Part shown: positions 26,780 through 36,748 of the stretch, piece after piece
Numbering within the stretch: the first letter of the stretch is position 1
How the letters are laid out: the number at the start of each line of letters is the position of its first letter
Origin: Bermanella sp040371755
GTDB lineage: Bacteria; Pseudomonadota; Gammaproteobacteria; Pseudomonadales; Oceanobacteraceae
NCBI RefSeq assembly: GCF_040371755.1
Contig: NZ_BAABWE010000003.1
Span: 124,001-188,000 of the forward strand
Length of the DNA stretch: 64,000 nt
Reading direction: 5' to 3'
Made by a program: the position numbers and the translations under genes
The notes under the pieces: model-generated
Database searches by the model: none
The model's input: only the letters and a program-made list of their open reading frames with translations
What the model was told of the DNA's origin: nothing

Positions 26780-28102
26780 TTACGCTTTTGCCTCTTCTGT
26801 ATTCATGGCAGACTCATTATCAATTAAAGCCTTTGATTGTTTCATGTCGCCAGGTAAGTGCCTAGCCGCTAAGAAAAATAATGCAACTGCAACAAGCCCT
26901 GCCAGTGACACCCAAGAAATTGCATAACGTAATGAATCAATCCCATAAGTGCTGCTTAACAAGTCACTCAGAATACCTACCGCTAAAGGACCCAAACCTA
27001 AACCAATAAGGTTCAAAATTAAAAACAATATAGCCGAAGACATCGCTCTCATGCTTGGGGAAACCAAAGAGTGCGTAATTGCAATAGTCGGTCCAAGGTA
27101 TAATGCACCAGCCATAGTAGCCACAAATAAATATCCTAAAGCAGCATTAGACGTTTCAGCAAATACACCTAATACATTTAACAACGGAACAAAGATAGCC
27201 GGAATGGCCGGAACCCAAAGATACCAACGGATATCACGCTGGCCTAATTTATCAGCAAAATAACCACCTAAGAATGTACCGATTGCACCACCAATACCCG
27301 CAACTAACATTAAGCTTGTACCGATTTGTACATGGTCAAAACCATGTGAGCGGCCAAGAAAAGAAGGTAAGAAGTTGCCAACCCCATAACTTACAAAAGC
27401 AATTAAACCCGTACCAACTGAATACAAGCGAAAAGAACGTAATGCCCATAATGTGGCAACCGTTTCTTTAAGTGTGCTTTTTCCAGTAGCTCCAGGGCCA
27501 TCCATTGCGCCACGAATAGGTTCACGAATTGTAAAGCGAACCAACACGGCAATTAGTAAGCCAGGAATACCCACAGCAAAGAAAGCAACACGCCAGCCAT
27601 AATACTGAGCAATTAAACCACCCAAGCCATAACCAACCAATATACCAACATAGACACCCATTGAGTACAGAGACATGGCACGGCCACGCTCTTCTGCTGG
27701 GTAATAATCAGAAATCATTGCGTGAGACGGCGGACTACCACCGGCTTCACCTACACCCACACCAATACGAGCAAGCAGTAACTGAACATAGTTTTGAGCT
27801 AAACCAGAAATCGCTGTCATACCACTCCATATTGTCACTGCCCCAGCAACAATATTACGCCTGTTGCCTGAATCGGCCCAGCGTGCAATGGGAATACCCA
27901 AACTTACATAAAAAACAGCAAACGCAAAACCCGTTAACAAACCTAGTTGAGAATCGGATAGATCCATATCCGCTTTAATAGACTCTTGTAATACAACTAA
28001 AATCTGACGGTCAATAAAGTTAAATGCATAAACGATGGTCAGTAGAAATAAGACGTACCGCCGATAATTTTTGGAATATGTTTGATCTGGGTTTGGTTTC
28101 AA
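26780..28102 (-). CDS. MFS transporter, Spinster-like
   Basis: A 440-residue, twelve-segment major facilitator. The N-terminal YAFNFIDRQILVVLQESIKAD and the GVGVGEAGGSPPSHAMISDYY segment are typical of the Spinster-like group (sphingolipid or small-molecule export, also found near aromatic catabolism genes). A close paralog of 439 residues lies at 39435-40754, sharing long identical stretches. The substrate is unknown. Upstream (28103-28585) a 15-bp inverted repeat AACGAT-CGT-ATCGTT at 28191 may be an operator. Confidence 0.82.
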   Translation of the reverse strand: MKPNPDQTYSKNYRRYVLFLLTIVYAFNFIDRQILVVLQESIKADMDLSDSQLGLLTGFAFAVFYVSLGIPIARWADSGNRRNIVAGAVTIWSGMTAISGLAQNYVQLLLARIGVGVGEAGGSPPSHAMISDYYPAEERGRAMSLYSMGVYVGILVGYGLGGLIAQYYGWRVAFFAVGIPGLLIAVLVRFTIREPIRGAMDGPGATGKSTLKETVATLWALRSFRLYSVGTGLIAFVSYGVGNFLPSFLGRSHGFDHVQIGTSLMLVAGIGGAIGTFLGGYFADKLGQRDIRWYLWVPAIPAIFVPLLNVLGVFAETSNAALGYLFVATMAGALYLGPTIAITHSLVSPSMRAMSSAILFLILNLIGLGLGPLAVGILSDLLSSTYGIDSLRYAISWVSLAGLVAVALFFLAARHLPGDMKQSKALIDNESAMNTEEAKA

Positions 28103-28534
28103 GGTGTCACCTTTTTATTATTTTTTGAACGGCATAGTTCATTAGCTAAGTTCCACAATGTGTACTACAACTGAGCCAAACAACAATCAAAACGATCGTA
28201 TCGTTGGTCGATAATAGTCCACTCCTTATAAGAAATACTACGACTATTTGTGCCAAGTAGGCGTGAATAGTCATACATATTGTCTAAAATTGAAAGCGCA
28301 AGAACCAATTGTAAAAATTTATTACGTTTAGGGTTTAAAGCTGAGAGCTTTCCTTAATATCCATACATTCATTCTATCTATAATCAAGGATAAAAAATGT
28401 TTATCTAACTCCCTTTAGGATAACAATCAAATGGTATCGCGAACGTTATAAATATTACATTTAGGGTGATTTTAAGACATTTAAAACAACAAAAATGTCT
28501 TCACTAACGAAGAAAGAAAGTACAGGAAAACAAA
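28103..28534. other. Intergenic region with inverted repeats
   Basis: Promoter region of the MFS gene. It has AACGATCGTATCGTT at 28191-28205 and AAAGCT-GAG-AGCTTT at 28337-28351. No coding frame looks real. Confidence 0.4.
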
Positions 28535-28564
28535 AAAGCCCCTGTATCTATGATAAAAGGGCTT
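28535..28564 (-). terminator. Probable terminator of the TylF-like gene cluster
   Basis: AAGCCC and GGGCTT arms 18 bases apart with inner TATC/GATA pairing. On the minus strand the stem is followed by TTTTTTG. Confidence 0.5.
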
Positions 28565-28585
28565 AAAGGAAATGTATGTGAATAT

Positions 28586-29305
28586 TTATATAATACGAAT
28601 GGCTACTTCCTGTTCGTAGCCCATTTCTCGCCAAACCTTCATTGGACTACCAACTAACTTTTGAGACCAAGTTGAGGTCAAGTATTCCTCAATATCCAGT
28701 ACCTTATTACGAATCGACAACCACTCAAAGTTTAAACCGGTTTCACTCAAGAACTCATAAAATGCCAGCATTTCATGGTTTTCAAAGCCTGAATAGTGCA
28801 ATAATTCATCAAATACAATAATACACCCCGGCTTGATCATAGGTTTACATATATTAAAAATAGTCTTGGTAGACGAGTAGATATCACAATCAATATGCAT
28901 TAACGCGAAACATTCATCCTTATGTTCTGCAACAAACGCTTCAAGCGTATCTTCAAAATACCCTTGTATTAAAGTGACATTTTTCGGAACGTCAGGCAGT
29001 TTCCCCTGAAGAGAAAAATCATGCTGCCAATCCGTTCGTCCGTCATCAGGAAAACCAGTAAACGAATCAAACCCATAAAATTTCTGACTAGGTAATTTAT
29101 TTGCCATCATCCGAATAGTGACCCCCTTAAATACACCAAACTCAGCGCATAACCCTGCTTGACTAAATGAGTATTTATTAACCACATAGCGCAATGTATC
29201 ATGTTTGGTTTTACGGGATTTTCGCCAAAAAGGCAGACGCTTAGTTTTAAGTTTTGGTAGTTCTACTTTCAGAAAAGCCAAATAGTCTTGAGATAATTCA
29301 GGCAT
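28586..29305 (-). CDS. TylF/MycF-like SAM-dependent methyltransferase
   Basis: A 239-residue class I methyltransferase. CAEFGVFKGVTIRMMA is the SAM loop and MHIDCDIYSSTK plus VFDELLHY carries the metal-binding acidic residues of the TylF (macrocin O-methyltransferase) family. Such proteins in non-antibiotic producers often methylate sugars of cell-surface polysaccharide. Two small genes follow on the same strand, but none is a glycan enzyme, so the substrate cannot be inferred. Confidence 0.75.
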   Translation of the reverse strand: MPELSQDYLAFLKVELPKLKTKRLPFWRKSRKTKHDTLRYVVNKYSFSQAGLCAEFGVFKGVTIRMMANKLPSQKFYGFDSFTGFPDDGRTDWQHDFSLQGKLPDVPKNVTLIQGYFEDTLEAFVAEHKDECFALMHIDCDIYSSTKTIFNICKPMIKPGCIIVFDELLHYSGFENHEMLAFYEFLSETGLNFEWLSIRNKVLDIEEYLTSTWSQKLVGSPMKVWREMGYEQEVAIRII

Positions 29306-29368
29306 ATTAATTTAGATTTTCGCTTATATTTTAAAAAATACCGATTTAATTAAACAACATCGAAAAAA

Positions 29369-29764
29369 CTAACATTGGCTAGCTCGATGCCAAAATTGTC
29401 GTTTAACCCATAAAGTTAACGCTTGTACTAAAAACATCAAAGCAAGACTGGTAATTACCATAAAACTAGAGGTTGAATAACCATCTAATGCAAAAAAATG
29501 GAACACATAACTAAACCCACAACATATTAAGCAAAGCCATGCAAACCCCAACCAAAACCGACCATGTAATGGCCATGCTAACCCGCCCCCCATGAACACA
29601 GGAAACAAATACCCAGCTAAGTAATTGGTATCCGTTTGTGAAAGTAACGCTGAATGATAAACAGGCAACACATTTAAAAAGACAAAAAACACAAATAAAC
29701 CACAAGCAGCGGAAATGGGTGGCCAGACTAAGTATTCCTGAGGGACCTTTATGTTTTTAGACAT
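29369..29764 (-). CDS. Hypothetical four-helix membrane protein
   Basis: Unrecognised 131-residue protein with four predicted hydrophobic segments (about residues 15-33, 45-62, 68-88, 98-116). Its start is 2 bases past the stop of the preceding gene (29767-30228), so the two are very probably translationally linked. No conserved catalytic motif is visible. Confidence 0.6.
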   Translation of the reverse strand: MSKNIKVPQEYLVWPPISAACGLFVFFVFLNVLPVYHSALLSQTDTNYLAGYLFPVFMGGGLAWPLHGRFWLGFAWLCLICCGFSYVFHFFALDGYSTSSFMVITSLALMFLVQALTLWVKRQFWHRASQC

Positions 29765-29766
29765 TA

Positions 29767-30228
29767 TTAAACATCTTTAGATGAACAGTCGCTTTCGCAG
29801 GCTCTGCATGCTGTGCGTTTCGCTTTATGTTTTTTCGCGAAGTCGTCGTCATCACCATATGCAATAAAATCTTCATAATGATCATGGGAACGTTTCGCGT
29901 GGTCAGGGTGTTTAATTGGACACCAATACCACTCTGTTCTCCCTGCCACTTCTACTCCATATGCCAAAACACCATTTGCATAATCACAATAAATGCAATT
30001 CAAACGCTGAAATAAATTAAGGTAGGTAAGCTTGCCCCGTTTAAAATTTATATAATCCTTACGCTTCACTTTTGGGATTTTATAAACAGGAAAACATATA
30101 GCCTGATACAGGCTAACAAATACATCCATAACCACAACCGGAATAATCAAGCCATAAATAGCCGGTGCGGTTAATGTAATTAAAAGAAAATGTTTAGGGT
30201 TTTTCGCCACCCGAGTTAATAACGCCAT
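29767..30228 (-). CDS. Conserved hypothetical protein with Cys pairs
   Basis: A 153-residue protein with an N-terminal hydrophobic segment (about residues 14-45), then a Cys-rich soluble part: CIYC near residue 78, WCPIKH, and a C-terminal CRACESDC. This looks like a membrane-anchored metal- or disulfide-binding domain. I do not recognise the family's function. It is first in a three-gene minus-strand cluster with a membrane protein and the TylF-like gene. Confidence 0.6.
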   Translation of the reverse strand: MALLTRVAKNPKHFLLITLTAPAIYGLIIPVVVMDVFVSLYQAICFPVYKIPKVKRKDYINFKRGKLTYLNLFQRLNCIYCDYANGVLAYGVEVAGRTEWYWCPIKHPDHAKRSHDHYEDFIAYGDDDDFAKKHKAKRTACRACESDCSSKDV

Positions 30229-30423
30229 GACAACCCTCTACAGCTCATTCAGAAAAAACAGATTATACGCTTATTTTGACTTCAATCACGAAATCCAACG
30301 TTAGGAAGTTTCGCTCTCTTTACTTGATAGACTTCATTATATCTAATTTTGAAACAATCCTACCCATTACATCCCTATATCAACCTGCCCTTTCACTTGA
30401 ATCGATCACACTTTGACTATATA

Positions 30424-30452
30424 TTAGATAAAACTAATTTAGATAAGACTAA
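30424..30452 (+). repeat. Direct repeat upstream of the RND operon
   Basis: Two 14-bp units TTAGATAAAACTAA (30424-30437) and TTAGATAAGACTAA (30439-30452) differ at one base. Each unit is itself a TTAG-N6-CTAA inverted repeat, as expected for tandem operators of a dimeric repressor. No regulator gene is adjacent. Confidence 0.55.
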
Positions 30453-30524
30453 ATCACTTTATGTACTATGAAGCTGCTTATGCCTCTTCTACACTTAAAC
30501 GTGGTAAACGCTAAGGATAAAATC

Positions 30525-31547
30525 ATGAAATCCATCTCTTTTTGGCAATCTGTACTACTGGGCACAAGTCTTATCAGTCACATTGTTTTCGCCAATGACA
30601 CCGTTACTGTGAGCCTAAAGGAATACCCAAATTGGTTTGCACTAGAAGCACAAATGGAGGCGGTGAACGAAGCTACCATCAGTGCACAAACCAGTGGCCG
30701 TGTGCAATCTATTGAGGTAGATGTAAACGACTACGTGAAACAAGGGGATATCATTATCCAATTGCGTAACACCCAGCAACAAGCTGGTGTCACCCAAGCC
30801 AAAGCCGGCTTGAGTCGTGCCCAAGCCGCCAATAGCGATGCCCAATCCCAACTGAAACGAGCCACGCCATTATTTGAACAAGGTTCGGTATCAAAAGGAC
30901 AATACGATTCAATTAAAGCCAATGCCAAATCAGCCGCCGCACAAGTAAAAGCCTCCAAAGCGGTTTTAGATCAAGCTCAAGAGCAGCTTTCTTATACACA
31001 AATTCGCGCCCCCTATTCAGGTATTGTTAAAGACCGTTTGGTACAAGTGGGAGAAACCGTCAACCCCGGTTCGCCTCTCATGACAGGGTTGTCCCTAAAC
31101 CAACTCCGTGCGGTGGCCCATTTGCCCCAGCGTTTTATTAATAAAGTCAATCAACAAACTCAGCTGAACATTCAACATGGGGATACTCTTTTAAGTGGAG
31201 GAAAAGTCACCATTTTTCCGTTTGCTGATGCCGACAGTCACAGCTTTAAGGTACGAGTGGATATCAACAGCGAAAACGCAGGGTTATTCCCCGGTATGTG
31301 GGTAAAACTGTTAGTCCCTACCGACAACGCCCAAGCCATCCGAATCCCACTATCCAGCATCGCTCGGCAAGGGGAAGTCAGTTACGTTTATGTAAAACAC
31401 GGCGACGTTTATCAGTTACGCCAAGTGCGTCTTGGGGATTCACACCAACAAAACGACAGCCTTGTAGTTGATGTTTTAGCGGGCCTAAAAGACGGCGACA
31501 CCATCGCACAAGATGCCTACGCCATTATGGCTACTCAGGAGATATAA
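30525..31547 (+). CDS. RND efflux periplasmic adaptor subunit
   Basis: Membrane-fusion protein that links the inner-membrane RND pump to an outer-membrane channel. A signal peptide (MKSISFWQSVLLGTSLISH...FAN) leads, then a biotinyl-lipoyl-like segment (TISAQTSGRVQSIEVDVNDYVKQGD), an alpha-helical hairpin (GVTQAKAGLSRAQAA...QAQEQL), and beta-barrel and membrane-proximal domains. The ATG at 30525 follows an AAGGA site; a far upstream in-frame start would hide the signal peptide. It is 340 residues, and 1 base separates its stop from the permease ATG. No outer-membrane channel gene is present here. Confidence 0.9.
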   Translation: MKSISFWQSVLLGTSLISHIVFANDTVTVSLKEYPNWFALEAQMEAVNEATISAQTSGRVQSIEVDVNDYVKQGDIIIQLRNTQQQAGVTQAKAGLSRAQAANSDAQSQLKRATPLFEQGSVSKGQYDSIKANAKSAAAQVKASKAVLDQAQEQLSYTQIRAPYSGIVKDRLVQVGETVNPGSPLMTGLSLNQLRAVAHLPQRFINKVNQQTQLNIQHGDTLLSGGKVTIFPFADADSHSFKVRVDINSENAGLFPGMWVKLLVPTDNAQAIRIPLSSIARQGEVSYVYVKHGDVYQLRQVRLGDSHQQNDSLVVDVLAGLKDGDTIAQDAYAIMATQEI

Positions 31548-31548
31548 C

Positions 31549-34500
31549 ATGACTGAGGAAACAAAATTAGGCATCAGTGGGCGCTTAGCCAAGACCTTTC
31601 AAAACAATGCCATCACCCCGCTATTAGCTTTGTTTGGTTTACTGCTTGGTTTTTTTGCCATCATGGTAACTCCCAAAGAAGAAGAGCCACAAATTGATGT
31701 CACTTTTGCTAATGTGTTTATCGCCCTACCCGGTGCCAGTGCTAAAGAAGTTGAAACCTTAATCAGCACCCCCGCTGAACAAGTTCTAAGTGAAATCACT
31801 GGGGTAGAAGATATTTACAGCGTGTCTCGTCCCGGTATGTCGGTACTCACCGTCGCGTTTAAAGTGGGATTAAAACGAGAAACCGCCATTTTGAATTTGT
31901 ACAACCAAGTCTACAGCCATCAAGATTGGTTACCGCCTCACTTAGGTGCCATGCAACCCGTAATCAAACCTCAAGGCATTGATGATGTGCCCATCATGAG
32001 TCTGACTTTATACAGTAATGATCATGACGTGACGGCCCAGCAGTTAACCCAAGTAGCTCACCTACTAGAAGTAGAACTCAAGCGTATTGACGGTACTCGT
32101 GATATTTACACCCAAGGTGCACAACAAAATGTGGTCAATGTTCGCTTAGACCCAGTGCGATTAAGTGCCTACAACATTGCCATAGATGACGTATCCAACA
32201 CATTGTTAAGCAGTAATGCCGCTGCTCCGGCGCGCAATGTGTATCAAGGGCAACATGTGATTCAAGTGCAAGCGGGGAGTTTTCTAACCAGTGCTAATGA
32301 AATTAAACAGCTGGTAATCGGATTAGCCACCAATGGCAGCCCTGTATACTTATCCGACGTAGCGGATATTATTCACGCCGCCGACATTCCCGAGGCACAG
32401 GTCTTACATTTTGAACAAGGCTTCAAACACAACCAAAGTGCTGTGACCCTCGCCATTGCCAAACAACCGGGGAAAAACGCGTTTGATATTACCAGTGCCA
32501 TTGAAAGCCGCATTGAACAATTAAAAAACATCGCTATTCCAAGCAACATAGAAGTAAAAGTCACCCGTAATTATGGCGACACCGCAAAAGATAAAAGCGA
32601 CAAACTCATCGCTAAATTATTGTTTGCCACCGCAGCTGTGGTGGTTTTAGTGCTAGCCACCATGAGCTGGCGCGAAGCCGTTATTGTGGGCGGTGCCATA
32701 TTCATCACCCTTGCCATTACTCTATTTGCCAGCTGGGCATGGGGCTTTACCTTAAATCGTATCTCATTATTTGCACTGATTTTTAGCATTGGGATTTTAG
32801 TGGACGATGCCATAGTGGTGGTGGAAAACATACACAGGCACTTACACATGGGAGGGGAAAAGCTATTAGAAGTCATTCCAGTAGCTGTAGACGAAGTGGG
32901 CGGCCCTACTATTTTGGCCACCTTTACGGTTATCGCCGCGTTAATGCCCATGGCATTTGTATCCGGCTTAATGGGCCCCTACATGAGCCCTATCCCCATT
33001 AACGCCAGTACTGGCATGTTAATTTCACTGGCCATTGCGTTTATTGTGACTCCTTGGTTGTCCTATAAACTATTAAAAGAACACGTGCCCACTGGCGCAG
33101 ACAACCACAATGAAGAAAACCCACAAACCGGCAAGCTGTACACCGTTTTTAATAAAATTGTGCGCCCGTTAATTCAAGGGGAGCAAGCCGCAAAAAACCG
33201 CCTAAAAATGTTAGGTTTAGTCATTGGTTTAATTCTGCTTTCGGTTTCATTACCGGTGATGAAACTCGTAGTACTTAAAATGCTCCCCTTTGATAACAAG
33301 TCTGAGTTTCAAATTATCGTGGATATGCCCGAAGGCACCCCCATGGAAAATACCCTAGTAACATTAGAAGCACTCGCTGCCGAACTTAAAACCAACCCCT
33401 ATGTGCAAGACTTCCAACTGTACTCTGGTGTCAACGCGCCCATTAACTTTAATGGTTTAGTACGCCAATACTACATGCGTAACGAGCCACACATGGGGGA
33501 TATACAAGTAAATCTAGTGGACAAAAATAAACGGGATTTACAAAGCCACGACATCGCCTTACAACTTCGCCCTGCCTTGCAAGCCATAGGTAAAGCCCAT
33601 AACGCCAACGTGAAAATTGCCGAAGTGCCACCGGGCCCACCAGTAATGGCACCTATTGTGGCCGAGGTCTATGGCTCCCATTACGCAGAGCAAATCCAAA
33701 CTGCACAACAATTGCGTGGCATATTTGCAAACACCCCAGACATCATTGACGTAGACGACACCATTGAAGCACCACAAAATAAAACCATCATCCGCATTGA
33801 TCGCCAAAAAGCCGCACAAATGGCCGTACCTTACGCCAGCATTGTAGATACACTGGACACCGCCATGGCCGGCCGTGATGTAAGTTTTTTACGAGACGAC
33901 CACAGCAAATACGCCACCCCTATTCGCTTAGAATTTCACGAAAAAGATAAAGCCAACTGGAATGCCTTATTGAATACCAAAGTGCGTAGCATGAACGGTA
34001 ACTTAGTGAGCATTTCAGATATGGTACGCTTAGATCACGGCACCATAGACCAAACCATCTACCACAAAAACTTATTGCCCGTGGTTTTTGTAAACGCCGA
34101 CATGGCTGGCGAATTAGACAGCCCACTTTATGGTTTGTTTGATATGTCAGGTGCTATGGATGAAGCCGCCCTCAATGGAGGCTTTGGCCCAGAGCAGTTT
34201 TTTATTAATCAGCCACAAGTCACCAACAAGCCCTCCATAAAATGGGATGGTGAATGGCAAATTACCTATGAGACGTTCCGCGACATGGGCATCGCCTACG
34301 GCGTAGGCATGATCTTAATTTACCTATTGGTGGTCGCACAATTTAAAAGCTACCTAGTGCCATTAATCATCATGGCCCCGATTCCACTCACCATCATTGG
34401 CGTCATGCCGGGCCACGCATTATTAGGCGCGCAATTCACCGCCACCAGCATGATTGGTATGATCGCCTTGGCAGGCATCATCGTGCGTAACTCCATATTA

Positions 34501-34755
34501 TTGGTGGACTTCATCAACCAAGAACTGGAAAAAGGCACCGATTTAATAGAAGCCGCCATCAACAGCGCCGCCGTACGAACTAAACCCATTATGCTCACCG
34601 GCATTGCCGCCATGACTGGTGCGTTCTTCATATTGGACGACCCCATCTTTAACGGCCTCGCCATCAGCTTAATTTTTGGTATTTTGATCAGTACCTTGTT
34701 TACGCTGATTTTGATTCCCATGTTGTATTTTGTTTATAAGAAGCGAAATGCTTGA
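31549..34755 (+). CDS. RND efflux permease (HAE1/AcrB-like)
   Basis: Inner-membrane proton-driven pump of 1068 residues. N-terminal TM1 (AITPLLALFGLLLGFFAIMV) leads into a large periplasmic loop, followed by a central TM block with DDAIVVVENIHRHL (the conserved Asp-Asp of the proton relay in TM4), a second periplasmic loop, and a final TM block. The ATG at 31549 has AGGAG 7 bases before it. The last 87 bp (from 34669) are duplicated at 36526-36613. Substrate is not readable; hydrophobic drugs or metal ions are possible. Confidence 0.9.
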   Translation: MTEETKLGISGRLAKTFQNNAITPLLALFGLLLGFFAIMVTPKEEEPQIDVTFANVFIALPGASAKEVETLISTPAEQVLSEITGVEDIYSVSRPGMSVLTVAFKVGLKRETAILNLYNQVYSHQDWLPPHLGAMQPVIKPQGIDDVPIMSLTLYSNDHDVTAQQLTQVAHLLEVELKRIDGTRDIYTQGAQQNVVNVRLDPVRLSAYNIAIDDVSNTLLSSNAAAPARNVYQGQHVIQVQAGSFLTSANEIKQLVIGLATNGSPVYLSDVADIIHAADIPEAQVLHFEQGFKHNQSAVTLAIAKQPGKNAFDITSAIESRIEQLKNIAIPSNIEVKVTRNYGDTAKDKSDKLIAKLLFATAAVVVLVLATMSWREAVIVGGAIFITLAITLFASWAWGFTLNRISLFALIFSIGILVDDAIVVVENIHRHLHMGGEKLLEVIPVAVDEVGGPTILATFTVIAALMPMAFVSGLMGPYMSPIPINASTGMLISLAIAFIVTPWLSYKLLKEHVPTGADNHNEENPQTGKLYTVFNKIVRPLIQGEQAAKNRLKMLGLVIGLILLSVSLPVMKLVVLKMLPFDNKSEFQIIVDMPEGTPMENTLVTLEALAAELKTNPYVQDFQLYSGVNAPINFNGLVRQYYMRNEPHMGDIQVNLVDKNKRDLQSHDIALQLRPALQAIGKAHNANVKIAEVPPGPPVMAPIVAEVYGSHYAEQIQTAQQLRGIFANTPDIIDVDDTIEAPQNKTIIRIDRQKAAQMAVPYASIVDTLDTAMAGRDVSFLRDDHSKYATPIRLEFHEKDKANWNALLNTKVRSMNGNLVSISDMVRLDHGTIDQTIYHKNLLPVVFVNADMAGELDSPLYGLFDMSGAMDEAALNGGFGPEQFFINQPQVTNKPSIKWDGEWQITYETFRDMGIAYGVGMILIYLLVVAQFKSYLVPLIIMAPIPLTIIGVMPGHALLGAQFTATSMIGMIALAGIIVRNSILLVDFINQELEKGTDLIEAAINSAAVRTKPIMLTGIAAMTGAFFILDDPIFNGLAISLIFGILISTLFTLILIPMLYFVYKKRNA

Positions 34756-34781
34756 TGAGAGACGGAAGACGCTTTGATGCC

Positions 34782-34840
34782 TGAGATGTGGAATGTTAGG
34801 TGAGAGATAAGAAACGCAGTCGATGGCTGCGTTTTTTGTG
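34782..34840 (+). repeat. Terminator-containing repeat, copy 1
   Basis: Begins TGAGATGTGGAATGTTAGGT and ends with the hairpin AAACGCAG / CTGCGTTT and a T-run. It terminates the RND operon. Copies 2 and 3 at 36619 and 37194 share the same 5' block (GAGATGWGGAAYGTTA) and hairpin. Confidence 0.75.
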
Positions 34841-34962
34841 TTTTAAAGTACTCTGACTCCTTGATTGCTACCATCACAGCAGATTTATATCTGAGATTTA
34901 TTCCAAATTTATTAGACACATAATTGTTTATAGAACGAACAGGTGACTTTAAAAAAGAAACC

Positions 34963-36189
34963 TTACGCCCACTTGTAAATCATGGCGAACACAAAAAAGA
35001 ACAGAACAACAATCAGTGCCACATTCAATAAAAAACCATTTTTAAACTCAGTGCTTACATGTTTATTATTTAACCACAATAGGGTCATGGCCAATATCGG
35101 CATGAAGAAGGCGCCTACAACCGAATAGAGTTTTTGAATCTCCTTAAATGGCATCACTAACGCCAGCATAGGAACCACCGCTAAAACAACTAACCATATT
35201 TTATAGAGTCGGGTATTGGGTAATGCATTAAGTGACATTTTATCGCCTTTTAAACTATGAACTGCATCGGCAAAAATCAATGGCACCGCCTGCCAAACAC
35301 CAAGTAAACTGGAGAAAATCGCCGCCCATGCACCCACGAGAAATAGTCCGCCCAAAAAAGGATGCACTGTATTTGAAAAATACTGACTCACGCTTAATAA
35401 TAAACTTAACCCCTTCCCGTTTTGCACCGCTACCGAGCCTATTACCACCATGGCAATACCAAACAAACAGGTTAGAGCATAGCTGATACCAATATCCCAC
35501 CGACTCGTATTTAAACCGCTCACACCTTCTCTTTCACTGTTGGCCAGCCAATATCCATAACACAACACTGTCAACGTGCCGCCCACCCCACCCATTAAGG
35601 CTAACGTCCAGCTTAACGCTTCTGGTTCGTCTGGAATAACAGGGACGAATAATCCAGATACAATATCGGCAATATTAACCGGTATCATAAACGCACACGT
35701 AATAACCGTCGCAAATAATAACACCGCCAAAACGCTCATTACTTTCGAAAATAACGCCTGTTTGCCTACAAATAATAAAATCAGCGCTAAAACACTATGA
35801 AAAATCCCACCGCTTATTTTAGTTATTTCAAACCCCATCAAAAAAGCCAATTCTTTTGCGGCAACACCCGCTGCATTAATAAGCGCGCCACCTACAAACC
35901 AACACCAAGGCACAAAATAGATAACCATAAAAATTATAAAAGGTTTTTTAATGTGATGAATGCCACCTTGGATAATCGATGTATTCGAAGCCAACTGCCA
36001 ACGAGCAATACCTTCTGTCAGAACAAACTTAAATATTCCCCCTAACACAACGGCCCACAAAACCGTCGTACCCAACTGTGCCCCAGTAAAACCCGCAGTT
36101 GCAAGATCACCCACCCCTACTCCGGTCATAGCCATTAATAAACCGGGAAGCATAAATAAATATATTTGATTCAGTTTTGTGCTTAGCAT
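34963..36189 (-). CDS. NRAMP-related divalent metal transporter
   Basis: A 408-residue integral membrane protein with about eleven hydrophobic segments. TM1 reads GVGDLATAGFTGAQLG, related to the NRAMP DPGN region but lacking that exact motif, and the TM6 MPH motif is not obvious (ALMGGVGGTL instead). Fold and length fit NRAMP; metal selectivity for Mn2+ or Fe2+ is not proven and this could be a divergent subgroup. It is inserted, on the opposite strand, between the RND gene and a duplicated RND 3' end. Confidence 0.7.
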   Translation of the reverse strand: MLSTKLNQIYLFMLPGLLMAMTGVGVGDLATAGFTGAQLGTTVLWAVVLGGIFKFVLTEGIARWQLASNTSIIQGGIHHIKKPFIIFMVIYFVPWCWFVGGALINAAGVAAKELAFLMGFEITKISGGIFHSVLALILLFVGKQALFSKVMSVLAVLLFATVITCAFMIPVNIADIVSGLFVPVIPDEPEALSWTLALMGGVGGTLTVLCYGYWLANSEREGVSGLNTSRWDIGISYALTCLFGIAMVVIGSVAVQNGKGLSLLLSVSQYFSNTVHPFLGGLFLVGAWAAIFSSLLGVWQAVPLIFADAVHSLKGDKMSLNALPNTRLYKIWLVVLAVVPMLALVMPFKEIQKLYSVVGAFFMPILAMTLLWLNNKHVSTEFKNGFLLNVALIVVLFFFVFAMIYKWA

Positions 36190-36320
36190 TTTTATCCAAG
36201 ATAAGTCCTGATTGCAGGCCGATTACGTTAGCATAAAGGTAACTACTCAGCTAATTAATTGAAAATATATCAATAAATATGGACCACTTATGTGAGAACC
36301 TCCATCGAACAGTCTTAATA

Positions 36321-36482
36321 CTATACGAATTTAATCCACTTCCTTGTATTGTAAGTTCTTTCATACGCTTTACTGTATTTGTTCTGGTCGTTCTTGGTTA
36401 TATAGATAATTTCGGAACTTACCTGATTGTACATAACTTGAATAGATCCTTTTTCTAGCTGTTCTTGCAAAAAATGTTGCAC
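36321..36482 (-). CDS. Small ORF of unknown function, weakly supported
   Basis: A GTG start and 53-residue open frame (VQHFLQEQLEKGSIQVMY...) of mixed hydrophilic, protein-like composition. No ribosome site is seen and no homology is recognised. It lies in the 517-base gap between the NRAMP-like gene and the antitoxin. It might be a remnant rather than a live gene. Confidence 0.25.
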   Translation of the reverse strand: MQHFLQEQLEKGSIQVMYNQVSSEIIYITKNDQNKYSKAYERTYNTRKWIKFV

Positions 36483-36520
36483 TCTTTACAGAGCAGATCC
36501 CGATCCTTAATAGGCTAACC

Positions 36521-36613
36521 ATTAACTTAACCTTTGGTAAATTAATCAATACCTTGTTTACGCTGATTTTGATTCCTATGTTGTATTTTGTTTATAAGAA
36601 GCGAGACGCTTAG
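36521..36613 (+). pseudogene. Duplicated 3' fragment of an RND permease gene
   Basis: Translates to INLTFGKLINTLFTLILIPM then LYFVYKKRDA and a stop; the intact permease ends ISLIFGILISTLFTLILIPM then LYFVYKKRNA. Identity at the DNA level is high from about 36526. Only the 3' end is present and no start or upstream pump sequence exists, so this is a duplication scar or a fragment of a second pump gene. Confidence 0.8.
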
Positions 36614-36618
36614 GTTCG

Positions 36619-36676
36619 TGAGATGTGGAACGTTATATGAGAGATGAAAAATGCAGCAGAGGCTGCGTTTTTTGTT
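36619..36676 (+). repeat. Terminator-containing repeat, copy 2
   Basis: Begins TGAGATGTGGAACGTTATAT, with hairpin AATGCAG / CTGCGTTTTTTG. It follows the RND fragment as copy 1 follows the RND gene, and lies directly upstream of the antitoxin gene. Confidence 0.75.
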
Positions 36677-36748
36677 TGTAGCCATGAAACTGAAATGTGA
36701 TGCATATTGCTACACTATACAAAATATCATCTACAACAGGATACCGCC

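Noticed and set aside
32571..34721. Long open frames on the minus strand of the RND permease gene
   Set aside because: They are reverse-strand shadows of a clear, motif-rich coding sequence.
36321..36482. Minus-strand small ORF as a confident gene
   Set aside because: GTG start without a ribosome site and no recognised homology; kept only at low confidence.
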